Assembly (NCBI RefSeq): GCF_016107535.1
Contig: NZ_JABASQ010000024.1
Coordinates: 1 to 40,282 of the forward strand
Direction of reading: 5' to 3'
DNA from: Psychrobacter cibarius
GTDB lineage: Bacteria > Pseudomonadota > Gammaproteobacteria > Pseudomonadales > Moraxellaceae
DNA: 40,282 bases
The number at the start of each line of letters is the position of its first letter. Positions within the stretch are counted from its first letter, which is position 1. Made by a program: the position numbers and the translations under genes. This document shows, piece by piece, positions 1-7,937 of this stretch. The notes under the pieces are model-generated. The model did not search any database and had not been told where the DNA came from. It worked only from the letters and a program-made list of their open reading frames with translations.

Positions 1-83
1 GTCATAATCTTTTTACTTTTCGCTTGTTTTAAAACTAATGTACCACTTTTATAAAGGCTCTACTATATCATAAAAAAGTTATA

Positions 84-2030
84 TCAATAACCAACGACTG
101 CCGCATCAACGATACGCGGATCAGACGAGCCATAGACACCATTTGGGGTAATCATAATCGACTGGGTTGAGCCCATGGCTGATTTTGGACTGACCGTATG
201 ACCCATTGATTCAAGCTTTTTAACCGTATCAATATTCAGTGCTTTTTCGACCCGAATCTCATCAGGCAGCCATTGGTCATGGATACGCGGTGCGTGAGTG
301 GCTTCAGCGATATTCATATCATGATCGATGACGTTCGAGATTATTTGGGTGACAGTGGTAATGATGCGGCTACCACCAGGGCTACCCGTGACGATATATG
401 GTTTACTGTCTTTAAAGACCAGTGTCGGACTCATAGAAGATAATGGGCGTTTATTGGCTTCAACGGCATTTGCTTCACCGCCCAATAATCCATAACCATT
501 AGGCACACCCGGTTTGGCAGAAAAATCATCCATCTCATTATTGAGCAATATCCCCGTACCTTCAGCGACAAGACCTGTGCCATAAGAAAAGTTCAGCGTA
601 TAAGTATTGGCTATTGCATTGCCATCTTTATCAACGATAGAGAAATGCGTGGTCTGATCACTCTCATAGGGTAGAGGGTTGTTGGCTTTGATGGTAGACG
701 CTGGCGTGGCTTTGTCTGGATTGATTAAGGTGCGCAGTTTATCCGCATAAGCCTGAGAAACTAAACCGCTGGCAGGCACATCGATAAAGTCAGAATCACC
801 TAAATACTCTGAGCGATCCGCATAAGCCAACTGCATTGCTTCAGCCATTAAATGAATGGTTTGCGCACTGTTTTGCCCATAGTCTTTTAGCGGATAACCT
901 TCCAAAATGTTTAAAATTTGCACAATATGAATACCACCAGAAGACGGCGGTGGCATCGAGACAATCTCATAACCACGATAATCGCCTTTGACTGGCTCGC
1001 GGGCTATGGCTTCATAGTTGGCTAAATCCTGTAAGCTCATGCTACCGCCAGCCTCATTGACCGCTTTGACCAACTTACTTGCGGTTTCTCCTTTATAGAA
1101 TCCATCGGCGCCTTTTGCGGCAATCAGCTTAAGCGATTTTGCCAATTCAGGCTGTTTTAAGCGCTCACCGGGTTGATAGGCGCTGCCATCATGTTTAAAG
1201 AATACCTTTTTGGTGCTTGGCCATTTTTGCATGCGATCGCTTAATGCTGTGAGTGACTCAGACAGACCTGCTGTGACTTCTATACCGTCCTCAGCCAGTG
1301 CAATCGCTGGTGCCATCACTTGTCCTCGGCTCATGGTGCCATGATCTTCTAATGCTTTAAGTAATCCTGCGACCGTTCCCGGTACGCCAACTGCTAGACC
1401 GTGATAACGAGACAAGTCGCTGACCGCATTGCCATCCTCATCGAGATACATATCACGCGAGGCGCTACTCGGTGCTTTTTCACGGTAATCGAGTGCCACC
1501 GTTTTGCCTTGCTTGGCATCATAAATCATCATAAATCCACCACCGCCAATGTTGCCTGCGCGCGGCAAAGTTACTGCTAAGGCAAAGCCAACGGCGACTC
1601 CAGCATCAACCGCATTACCACCGTCTTTTAAAATCTTGAGTCCAATATCAGAGGCGAGGGCTTCTTGGGTGGCGACCATGCCGTTTTTTGCCCAAACAGG
1701 GTGGTGAATCGCATCTTCAGAATAGATGGCTTGATCGGCATTGGCATTGTTAATCGTGGAAGTGAGGGTAGTGGTTTTGGCTCTTGTCACACGCTGAGTT
1801 TCAGATATTACAGTAGGATTATCAGCCATAATCGCGAGATTGATGGCGCTAGTGTTAATCGATGTTTGGTTGATAGTAGTTGATTGATTGGTTGTCGGCT
1901 CAAGCGCGTGAGCAGATAGTGATACTAAAAATGTGCTACTGATTAACAAAATAGCCGCTTTAATATTTGCTCTACTTTGAGGATTATTGTCAGCAGTGCG
2001 TATGTTGTTTTTTGATATCGAGGTTGGCAT
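84..2030 (-). CDS. ggt: Gamma-glutamyltransferase, exported
   Basis: Hydrolyses or transfers the gamma-glutamyl group of glutathione and related peptides, acting in the periplasm as a self-cleaving N-terminal nucleophile enzyme. The 648-residue protein has a hydrophobic export segment near residues 22-42 ending in SAHA, then an unusual Asn/Thr/Ile-rich stretch of about 60 residues before the catalytic domain begins near 105. Family hallmarks are the glycine-rich GGGGFMMIYDA near 162-172, the VGVPGTVAGL motif near 214, QTTHFSIVD with Thr461 as the expected autocleavage nucleophile, the substrate-binding SSMSPT near 531 and the PGGSRI loop near 551. A clear AAGGA ribosome binding site precedes the ATG. 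It is transcribed divergently from the lipoprotein pair. Family assignment is firm; the role of the low-complexity linker is unknown. Confidence 0.96.
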   Translation of the reverse strand: MPTSISKNNIRTADNNPQSRANIKAAILLISSTFLVSLSAHALEPTTNQSTTINQTSINTSAINLAIMADNPTVISETQRVTRAKTTTLTSTINNANADQAIYSEDAIHHPVWAKNGMVATQEALASDIGLKILKDGGNAVDAGVAVGFALAVTLPRAGNIGGGGFMMIYDAKQGKTVALDYREKAPSSASRDMYLDEDGNAVSDLSRYHGLAVGVPGTVAGLLKALEDHGTMSRGQVMAPAIALAEDGIEVTAGLSESLTALSDRMQKWPSTKKVFFKHDGSAYQPGERLKQPELAKSLKLIAAKGADGFYKGETASKLVKAVNEAGGSMSLQDLANYEAIAREPVKGDYRGYEIVSMPPPSSGGIHIVQILNILEGYPLKDYGQNSAQTIHLMAEAMQLAYADRSEYLGDSDFIDVPASGLVSQAYADKLRTLINPDKATPASTIKANNPLPYESDQTTHFSIVDKDGNAIANTYTLNFSYGTGLVAEGTGILLNNEMDDFSAKPGVPNGYGLLGGEANAVEANKRPLSSMSPTLVFKDSKPYIVTGSPGGSRIITTVTQIISNVIDHDMNIAEATHAPRIHDQWLPDEIRVEKALNIDTVKKLESMGHTVSPKSAMGSTQSIMITPNGVYGSSDPRIVDAAVVGY

Positions 2031-2210
2031 TGTAAAGTCCTTTTTACTTGAGCGAGAAAGCCATAGTGAGAAAGTTGTTTTGTATAAAAAAATCTAAGTA
2101 TTTTCTTAATAAATAGGTTCTAATTTTACTAAATTGTAACGCATTGTGATATAAATAACGGTACTAATGTACACTAATTATAGACTGGCTATTTATACAA
2201 AGAGATTACT
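2031..2210. promoter_or_regulatory. Divergent intergenic region, ggt / lipoprotein
   Basis: AT-rich 180-bp spacer between two divergent genes, so it must hold promoters for both. No -35/-10 pair or operator stands out clearly enough to name. Confidence 0.4.
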
Positions 2211-4187
2211 ATGTCATCAAATCATATTAATAATCATAATCGACAGCGCTACTCTGAGATGACGAGTCATCATTCGTCTATCAATAATAACGACCATGTA
2301 TCTCAGGTAGGTAAATTGACGTCTATCGCCTTGCTGGTTGGCACTACGTCTCTGGCTCTTTTGGGCTGTCAATCAAGCCCAGCGGTATCGTCGACTGCGG
2401 CATCAAAAAGTATGATTGATTTTAGTACCGCCGATAGTGCACAGAGCCAAGCACAAGGACGCGCATTTAATGCCAGCCTCACAGCCAAATCTGAGCGTTA
2501 TCAGCAATTATTTGACCAAGAAAAATATCCCAATACTGACAATCAAGCAAAGTCACATTTACTGGCAGCTATTCGTCAGCATCTGGCAACAGAACACGTA
2601 GCAGTCTCGCAAGCCAATTATCAAGCCGTTCCTTTTATTGCTCCAGACAGCATTGATGCAGGCTCTAGTAGCTTGCTTAGAACAATTATAGAAGCCTATG
2701 CTTATAAGCCTGACGGTGACTATGATGAAAGTGATTATGAGGACAGGCAAACTGAGGCTATGGCAGAGTTAGCAGCGGTAAGTGCAGAGTCGAATAAATG
2801 CAATGACAATGAGGACGATGACGCTTATGAAGTCTGTGTTGTAGAGGATGTTAACTATGACGAAAACGGTTATAGTCGCAGTGACTATCAATCAGAGAGT
2901 TACGGCGAAGGGAACTATGACACCGATGATTATGAATCAGACAGTGCTTTTTCAAAGTTATCAAAATTAAACCCAAAAAGCATGATAGAGCAGTATGAAG
3001 CCATACAAACGGCTAAACAACAACCAGAGGATGTAGAACAAGGTAGCCAATCAGCAACATCTACGGGCGTCATTGGTCAAATGCTGAGTATGTTCCATCG
3101 CACGCCTGAACAGATAGCCGCGTCAAATGCTTATCAATATCAAAATTTAACGTTCAATAGTGTCAGTCAGTACAAACCCAAACAGCGACAACTGCAAAGC
3201 GTCTATAGCTATGATTATGTGACACCAACGATTAGCTCATCTATACAGATACCGCTAGCGTTCGATTTTAACCATAGTACAGTTACGGTAGACCCATCAG
3301 CAATCATGCCTATTGTGGCATTGGTTAATCCTGAAAACACCCCTTTACCTAACCAAATGACCTCACATACTGTTAGTTTTGGGTTGCCTGAGAGTATTAC
3401 CGCGCAGCTGCCGCCAGCAGTGCTTTACGATGCCGCCATTGCTGCCGTACAGAGCAGCATGGCAGAGCTAGCGTCTGAGCACTTTAGCGCGGTAGATATT
3501 CGCAGTGATGCTTTTGCTAAAGAAGTCGGTGCGAGCCGAGCGGTAAAAGTCTATTTCGGCAGCAAGCAAAGCGGTGAGATGATTGGCAAAACCCTAAAAT
3601 ACATGACAAATTCGCTACAGGATTATGTCGATGCCAATCCACAGAAATATCCTGATGGCGCTATGCTAAAAACCGCGCTTGCGAAAGTGCAGCTATACAA
3701 TAAAGGCTACCAAAGTGCGGATGTAGGTTCGCTTTTGCAGCTAATTGAAGCCATAGGTCCAATCTCTTTTAATCAGATAAATTACTATTATTTAGATAGC
3801 GCCGATCGCCTGCTTGCTAAGCAGCAGCGGGTAAATATCGGTGGTGACTTGATGGGTTCGACAACCAGCGTGCTGAATCAAGTACGCTATGATAAAAGCA
3901 GTTTTAGTAAACATGCACTAACGCCTTTATTGGCTGAGTCTTTTGGCGCAAATGCTAAAACTGCTATCGATGGCAATGCATGGATGGCAGAGCAGCGTCA
4001 ACAAAAAGACAGACTGCAAACGGCACGTGATGCCCGCTATGACTATAGTGGGAGCAGGGATGATGACTATGGTAGCGATTATGCAGATGGTGATAGCGGC
4101 TATGATGCAGCAGAATATGACAGTGCTGATAGTCAAGATGACACTGGTATTGAAGACGATGCTGACAACAGGGTAGATGATCAATAA
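2211..4187 (+). CDS. Large acidic lipoprotein of unknown function
   Basis: A 658-residue protein that I do not recognise. A hydrophobic segment (about residues 36-52) ends in a lipobox-like LALLGC, with Cys53 as the likely lipidated residue, so an envelope location is inferred. The N-region before it is unusually long; a shorter start at Met17 is possible, but the purine-rich AAAGAGA before 2211 fits the longer one. Two stretches rich in Asp, Tyr and Glu lie near residues 165-240 and at the C-terminus (about 605-658), likely disordered. Between them is an ordered-looking region with sheet-like and helical segments. The next gene encodes another lipoprotein in the same orientation 44 bp downstream, suggesting an operon and perhaps a shared complex. 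The C-terminal Tyr/Asp tract could bind cations, but this is only a guess. Confidence 0.8.
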   Translation: MSSNHINNHNRQRYSEMTSHHSSINNNDHVSQVGKLTSIALLVGTTSLALLGCQSSPAVSSTAASKSMIDFSTADSAQSQAQGRAFNASLTAKSERYQQLFDQEKYPNTDNQAKSHLLAAIRQHLATEHVAVSQANYQAVPFIAPDSIDAGSSSLLRTIIEAYAYKPDGDYDESDYEDRQTEAMAELAAVSAESNKCNDNEDDDAYEVCVVEDVNYDENGYSRSDYQSESYGEGNYDTDDYESDSAFSKLSKLNPKSMIEQYEAIQTAKQQPEDVEQGSQSATSTGVIGQMLSMFHRTPEQIAASNAYQYQNLTFNSVSQYKPKQRQLQSVYSYDYVTPTISSSIQIPLAFDFNHSTVTVDPSAIMPIVALVNPENTPLPNQMTSHTVSFGLPESITAQLPPAVLYDAAIAAVQSSMAELASEHFSAVDIRSDAFAKEVGASRAVKVYFGSKQSGEMIGKTLKYMTNSLQDYVDANPQKYPDGAMLKTALAKVQLYNKGYQSADVGSLLQLIEAIGPISFNQINYYYLDSADRLLAKQQRVNIGGDLMGSTTSVLNQVRYDKSSFSKHALTPLLAESFGANAKTAIDGNAWMAEQRQQKDRLQTARDARYDYSGSRDDDYGSDYADGDSGYDAAEYDSADSQDDTGIEDDADNRVDDQ

Positions 4188-4231
4188 CGCTATCTTGTCA
4201 TGTTCAAGCCCATATTTATTAAGGATAAAAA

Positions 4232-5878
4232 ATGAAAAAATCACATCAAATCATTGCAAGTCGTCTTTCGTCAGCGAGCCTTGCGTCAGTTCTTAATGGC
4301 AATCGCCTATTTGCTGGTGCATTGGTAACAGGGGCACTATTATTAACGGGCTGCCAATCTACCAGTCTTGACCAATCTAATGCTATGACTGCCAAGCAAA
4401 CGCCAGTGGCAGCAAAGACAGCGTTGGCGACTGCGTTACAGAAACAGCGCCGACAGTCTTTTAGTTACCATAGCAATCTGGAGATCAGTAACGAGCAGCA
4501 GTTTAGCGATATAAATATGGAAATAGATGCCAAAGCGCCAGTCGCCTCAGTTTATATCGATGAATACTGCGAAGACACACACGATCAAGCGTATGCCACC
4601 TTAATTACCCAAGCAGAAGCGCAAAATAAAGATATTTTGGCGGCAGATTATGATGCTCAGCGAACGGTGCTCAAAGACACTTATCTTGAGTGTACGGATG
4701 CCTATGAGGCATGGGTAGAGAGTAAATATGATAGTGAAATCAATGTGCCAGCGTTTTACCAACAGTTATTTGACAATTACGACGACCGATCGACAGCGCA
4801 AGATATCAAAAAAGCAAAGTTGCTAGATGCTTATGTGCTAAAGCCGCTGTCTATCAATGCGCAAGGTGTTTATCAGCCAATGGTTGGCAAGGCGACGATG
4901 CTGGCGAGCGTGCAGTATCAAGCACGCAACCATCAAAGCAGTGTTAATCAGCCAATTTATCTGGATTTGAAAAACGGTAATATTTATCTATGGGCAGATA
5001 ATTTTGCGATGTTTAATTCAGAACTGTTAGATGACAAGCTCGGCATAAAGTGGCGCAATAAGTGGTTAAAGTTGGCCATTGATGACGGCACCTTACCCAA
5101 AGGCTTTGGTAGTGAGTTGATAAAAAGCCACTTTGCAGCCTTAGACGCCACATTTGATGCCGCACCGATTAGCCAGTTTGATTATGTCGCCCCTAATACG
5201 CTAGCCTCGCTCTCTCCCAAGCTGCCCGCGCATCAGCTACCAGCAATGCTGGCAAGTAACCAAGTTATTCGCCGTGTACAAAGCGCTGAGAGTTATGAGC
5301 AGTTTTATCAAGATTATATGCGCATCGTCTACGAGCGGATGAGTCAGCGATATCCAGAACTGGTCAAAGAAAGCGCGGCTGACGAGGCAAGCGACACAAA
5401 TGCTAGGAAATTTACCAGTAAAGCGTTGGCGCAGCAAATATTGGCAATGATAAAAAGTGACATAGATAGTGATGTGGATAGTGGCAGTGAGACAATAGAG
5501 GAAACAATGGCAGAGGCAAAAGAAAAGACGGCAGAAAGTGCAATGCTATCAAATGCAGAGACGCAAGAGTTGTATGGATTTGATAAGCGTGGTCAGCTCA
5601 AATGGCAGCATCTGCGCAGTGAGCTTCCGAGTGAAACTACTTCTAATAATATGGTCATAGATGTTTTGCAGCAGTATTCCGCTGTAAGCGCCAAAAACAT
5701 GGCATTTCCCAATTTACCAAGTGATGTACAAGTGCCTAATGCCAGTAATAGTATTGATGTGCGCGAGTATGGCAGCGAGTTGATGCAGTATTATCGTGAT
5801 GGCAATGGTACTGCGATGGGCAAAATGATGTTTAGTGTCATGCCAATGGCTAAAGAGAAGTTGGGTTCGGTTGATTAG
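4232..5878 (+). CDS. Lipoprotein of unknown function, paired with the preceding one
   Basis: 548 residues with a signal segment near 26-40 ending LLLTGC (Cys41), a good lipobox, so an outer-membrane or periplasm-anchored lipoprotein is likely. The start is well supported by AAGGA seven bases before ATG. A central part (about 195-265) has alternating hydrophobic residues that look like beta strands (IYLDLKNGNIYLWADNF). The segment from about 410 to 445 is Glu/Ala/Asp-rich and probably helical or disordered. It resembles the upstream lipoprotein in overall layout (lipobox, strand-rich middle, helical C-terminal half), but I cannot demonstrate homology by eye. It probably shares a transcript with the upstream gene. 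I assign no enzymatic function. Confidence 0.8.
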   Translation: MKKSHQIIASRLSSASLASVLNGNRLFAGALVTGALLLTGCQSTSLDQSNAMTAKQTPVAAKTALATALQKQRRQSFSYHSNLEISNEQQFSDINMEIDAKAPVASVYIDEYCEDTHDQAYATLITQAEAQNKDILAADYDAQRTVLKDTYLECTDAYEAWVESKYDSEINVPAFYQQLFDNYDDRSTAQDIKKAKLLDAYVLKPLSINAQGVYQPMVGKATMLASVQYQARNHQSSVNQPIYLDLKNGNIYLWADNFAMFNSELLDDKLGIKWRNKWLKLAIDDGTLPKGFGSELIKSHFAALDATFDAAPISQFDYVAPNTLASLSPKLPAHQLPAMLASNQVIRRVQSAESYEQFYQDYMRIVYERMSQRYPELVKESAADEASDTNARKFTSKALAQQILAMIKSDIDSDVDSGSETIEETMAEAKEKTAESAMLSNAETQELYGFDKRGQLKWQHLRSELPSETTSNNMVIDVLQQYSAVSAKNMAFPNLPSDVQVPNASNSIDVREYGSELMQYYRDGNGTAMGKMMFSVMPMAKEKLGSVD

Positions 5879-5957
5879 AGTAATGTTTTTATGTTTTAAA
5901 TTGCTATGTTCTGAAACTTCAAAAATTGAATGATATTGATATTAAAAAAGGAAGGTT

Positions 5958-6311
5958 ATGAAAAAGTTTTTAGTAGGATTTATTTTCACTATAGTTGCAT
6001 GTGGATCTGCCCAAGCAGGATGTATTGGTAGCTCATCTTTTTCTACATGTTCTGATGCAAGTGGAAATTCATATACAAATAACAGAGTAGGAAATACAAC
6101 ATATACATCTGGCTATAATAGTAGTACGGGAAGCAGTTGGAACCAAAATACTAATAGAATTGGTGATACCTCTTATACTAATGGTGCTAGTGCTGATGGG
6201 AGTTCTTGGAACAAAACTTCTCGCCAGATTGGGTCTTATACTTACCATAATGGTAGCGATAGTGATGGAAATAGTTTTAATTACTCATGCAACCAGTTTG
6301 GTTGTAATTAA
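5958..6311 (+). CDS. Small secreted Asn/Ser/Gly-rich repeat protein
   Basis: 117 residues starting after a strong AAAGGAAGG ribosome binding site. A signal peptide (residues 1-20, ending AQA) precedes a mature chain built of about three and a half imperfect repeats of 23-24 residues. Each repeat carries a core like SSWN-x5-R-IG-x-TSYTNG followed by a Ser/Asp/Gly turn. Four Cys residues (two near the mature N-terminus, two near the C-terminus) could form disulfides that close the repeat stack. The regular spacing suggests a small beta-solenoid or hairpin stack on the cell surface or in the periplasm. The gene is richer in A+T than its neighbours and is followed by a strong terminator. The function is unknown. 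Confidence 0.75.
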   Translation: MKKFLVGFIFTIVACGSAQAGCIGSSSFSTCSDASGNSYTNNRVGNTTYTSGYNSSTGSSWNQNTNRIGDTSYTNGASADGSSWNKTSRQIGSYTYHNGSDSDGNSFNYSCNQFGCN

Positions 6312-6337
6312 TTATATAAAGAAAAATTTTGAAAACT

Positions 6338-6371
6338 AAAAAGCGCACCGTTTATACGATGCGCTTTTTTA
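6338..6371. terminator. Bidirectional rho-independent terminator
   Basis: An A-tract, stem AAAGCGCA/TGCGCTTT with an inner CGT/ACG pair, and a T-tract. The symmetry lets it serve both the secreted repeat protein (+) and the converging LTXXQ lipoprotein gene (-). Confidence 0.9.
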
Positions 6372-6434
6372 TGTGTTAATAATCAGTCTTATAGGACATT
6401 CAGCATGAATGCAAAATAGTCTATTAATGACGAA

Positions 6435-6974
6435 TTACATGCCTTGATGTGGTTTGCCATGCATTTTACCGTGCTCTGAGCCTTTATGACCTTTCGCCAT
6501 TTTTTCAGCTTTTAATGTAGCAAGTTTTGCTCGTTGCTCAGCAGTCAATATTTGAGAGATAGCATGTTGAGTCTGTACTCGCTCAATGAAGCGTTGCTTG
6601 GTTTTAGCCGCTTGCTGATCAGCTAAGCGATTGACTGCTGCTGTATTTAGAGTGCTGGCATTGGTCAATGCTTGCATTTGTTGCTGCATTTGCGCCCGTT
6701 CCAATTTGTTTTTTGTACGGTCAGCTTTACGATCGCCGTGTTGTGCTTGCATGATGGCTTTGATTTGCGCTTGTTGCGTTGCTGTTAGATCTAGTTGCGA
6801 CATTGGACCTCTCATGCCGCCTTTTTTCATACCACCTTTTTTCATGCCATCTTTATGCTGCATTTTACTGGTCGTTGGTGTGGTATCAGTGGTTGCATTA
6901 ACACTGGTACAAGCTGTTACGGTGAAAATGCTAGACATTGCTAATACTGAGCCCATTAATAATTTTTTCATCAT
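6435..6974 (-). CDS. Spy/CpxP-like LTXXQ-motif periplasmic protein
   Basis: 179 residues. The N-terminal hydrophobic segment ends TVTAC (Cys22), suggesting a lipoprotein, unlike soluble E. coli Spy and CpxP. Two motifs of the family are visible: LDLTATQQAQI near 61-71 and LTAEQRAKL near 143-151. The stretch between them is a long amphipathic helix rich in Gln, Arg and Lys. Two basic Met/Lys/Gly/His-rich tracts flank this core (KKGGM repeats near 45-55 and a His/Met/Lys tail over the last 25 residues), recalling metal-binding relatives such as ZraP. Known members are envelope chaperones or stress-sensor antagonists. The gene is divergent from the response regulator/kinase pair, the usual arrangement when the protein is both target and feedback inhibitor. 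AAGG precedes the tandem ATG codons. Confidence 0.85.
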   Translation of the reverse strand: MMKKLLMGSVLAMSSIFTVTACTSVNATTDTTPTTSKMQHKDGMKKGGMKKGGMRGPMSQLDLTATQQAQIKAIMQAQHGDRKADRTKNKLERAQMQQQMQALTNASTLNTAAVNRLADQQAAKTKQRFIERVQTQHAISQILTAEQRAKLATLKAEKMAKGHKGSEHGKMHGKPHQGM

Positions 6975-7238
6975 CGTTACCTTAATTTATGGTGCATACG
7001 TTATTGGTTGCGAAAAAGTCAGTTTTTATCTGATCAGCTTATGAACAGTAAGTGCCCCGGATAGCCACTATCCATCACAGCTTGTTATCAGTATTTGTCG
7101 CTGATAGACGCTATATTACGACAGTTAGAGGTTACGAACATTTATGAAGTATTAAGAAAGGTAACGTTTATAGCGAATCCATAAGCAATTGACTGATAAT
7201 ATGGCTCATAAAGCGATCTAACGCTTAAGGAGAAAGAT
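6975..7238. promoter_or_regulatory. Divergent promoter region, LTXXQ protein / two-component system
   Basis: 264-bp AT-rich spacer expected to carry both promoters and an autoregulatory response-regulator site. I looked for paired GTAAA boxes of the CpxR type and found no convincing match. The downstream end holds the AAGGAG ribosome binding site of the regulator gene. Confidence 0.4.
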
Positions 7239-7937
7239 GTGCCACACATACTACTAGGCGATGATGACGAAGAATTGACCCAATTGTTACAAGAATACTT
7301 GCACAATCATGGGGTGACATGCGACTGCGTTCACGATGGTGAGGCTGTCATACATAAACTCAAAACTGCGAGCAATAATGTGCTTAATGGTACTGCTGCT
7401 TACGACCTGTTAGTGCTAGATATTATGATGCCAAAAATCGATGGATTGAGTGTCTTGCGTCAATTACCCAATATCAGTGATATCCCTGTCATTATGCTGA
7501 CGGCAAAAGGGGAGGAGATTGATCGTATCATTGGGCTTGAACTTGGTGCTGATGATTATATTACCAAACCCTGCAATCCTAGAGAGCTGCTGGCACGTAT
7601 CAATGCCGTCATCAAACGCACCAGCGCAGCGACATCAGAGCATACGCCGCTACCAGAGAGTCGTTTGCATCTGGATCAAAACCAGCGGCTTTGTCAGATA
7701 GATGGCATAGAACTACAAGTGACGGGGACAGAGTTTGATTTGTTGGTTGCGCTACTGAAACAAAAAGGCGAGGTGGTGAGCAAAGCCTGGCTGTCAGAGC
7801 ATGTTTTACAACGTGAATTACAGCCGTTCGACCGTAGCCTTGATGTGCATGTCTCGCGATTGCGCAAAAAATTCCAACCTTTTCATGATGAGCCGATCAA
7901 AGCGGTTCGTGGTAAAGGCTATCAGCTGGTATTGTAA
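7239..7937 (+). CDS. OmpR-family response regulator, CpxR-like
   Basis: 232 residues: an N-terminal receiver domain (about 1-120) with the acidic pair near 8-10, phospho-acceptor Asp61 in LLVLDIMMP, Thr88 and Lys110; then a C-terminal winged helix (about 130-232) ending in the conserved AVRGKGYQL. The start is GTG, preceded by AAGGAG. An out-of-frame ATG overlaps it two bases upstream and would encode only a 6-residue peptide before a TAG, so translation at this start may be tuned. The kinase gene begins in the stop codon (TAATG), showing translational coupling. Given the divergent LTXXQ protein it probably controls envelope stress genes in the way CpxR does, but the exact orthology is inferred. 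Confidence 0.93.
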   Translation: MPHILLGDDDEELTQLLQEYLHNHGVTCDCVHDGEAVIHKLKTASNNVLNGTAAYDLLVLDIMMPKIDGLSVLRQLPNISDIPVIMLTAKGEEIDRIIGLELGADDYITKPCNPRELLARINAVIKRTSAATSEHTPLPESRLHLDQNQRLCQIDGIELQVTGTEFDLLVALLKQKGEVVSKAWLSEHVLQRELQPFDRSLDVHVSRLRKKFQPFHDEPIKAVRGKGYQLVL

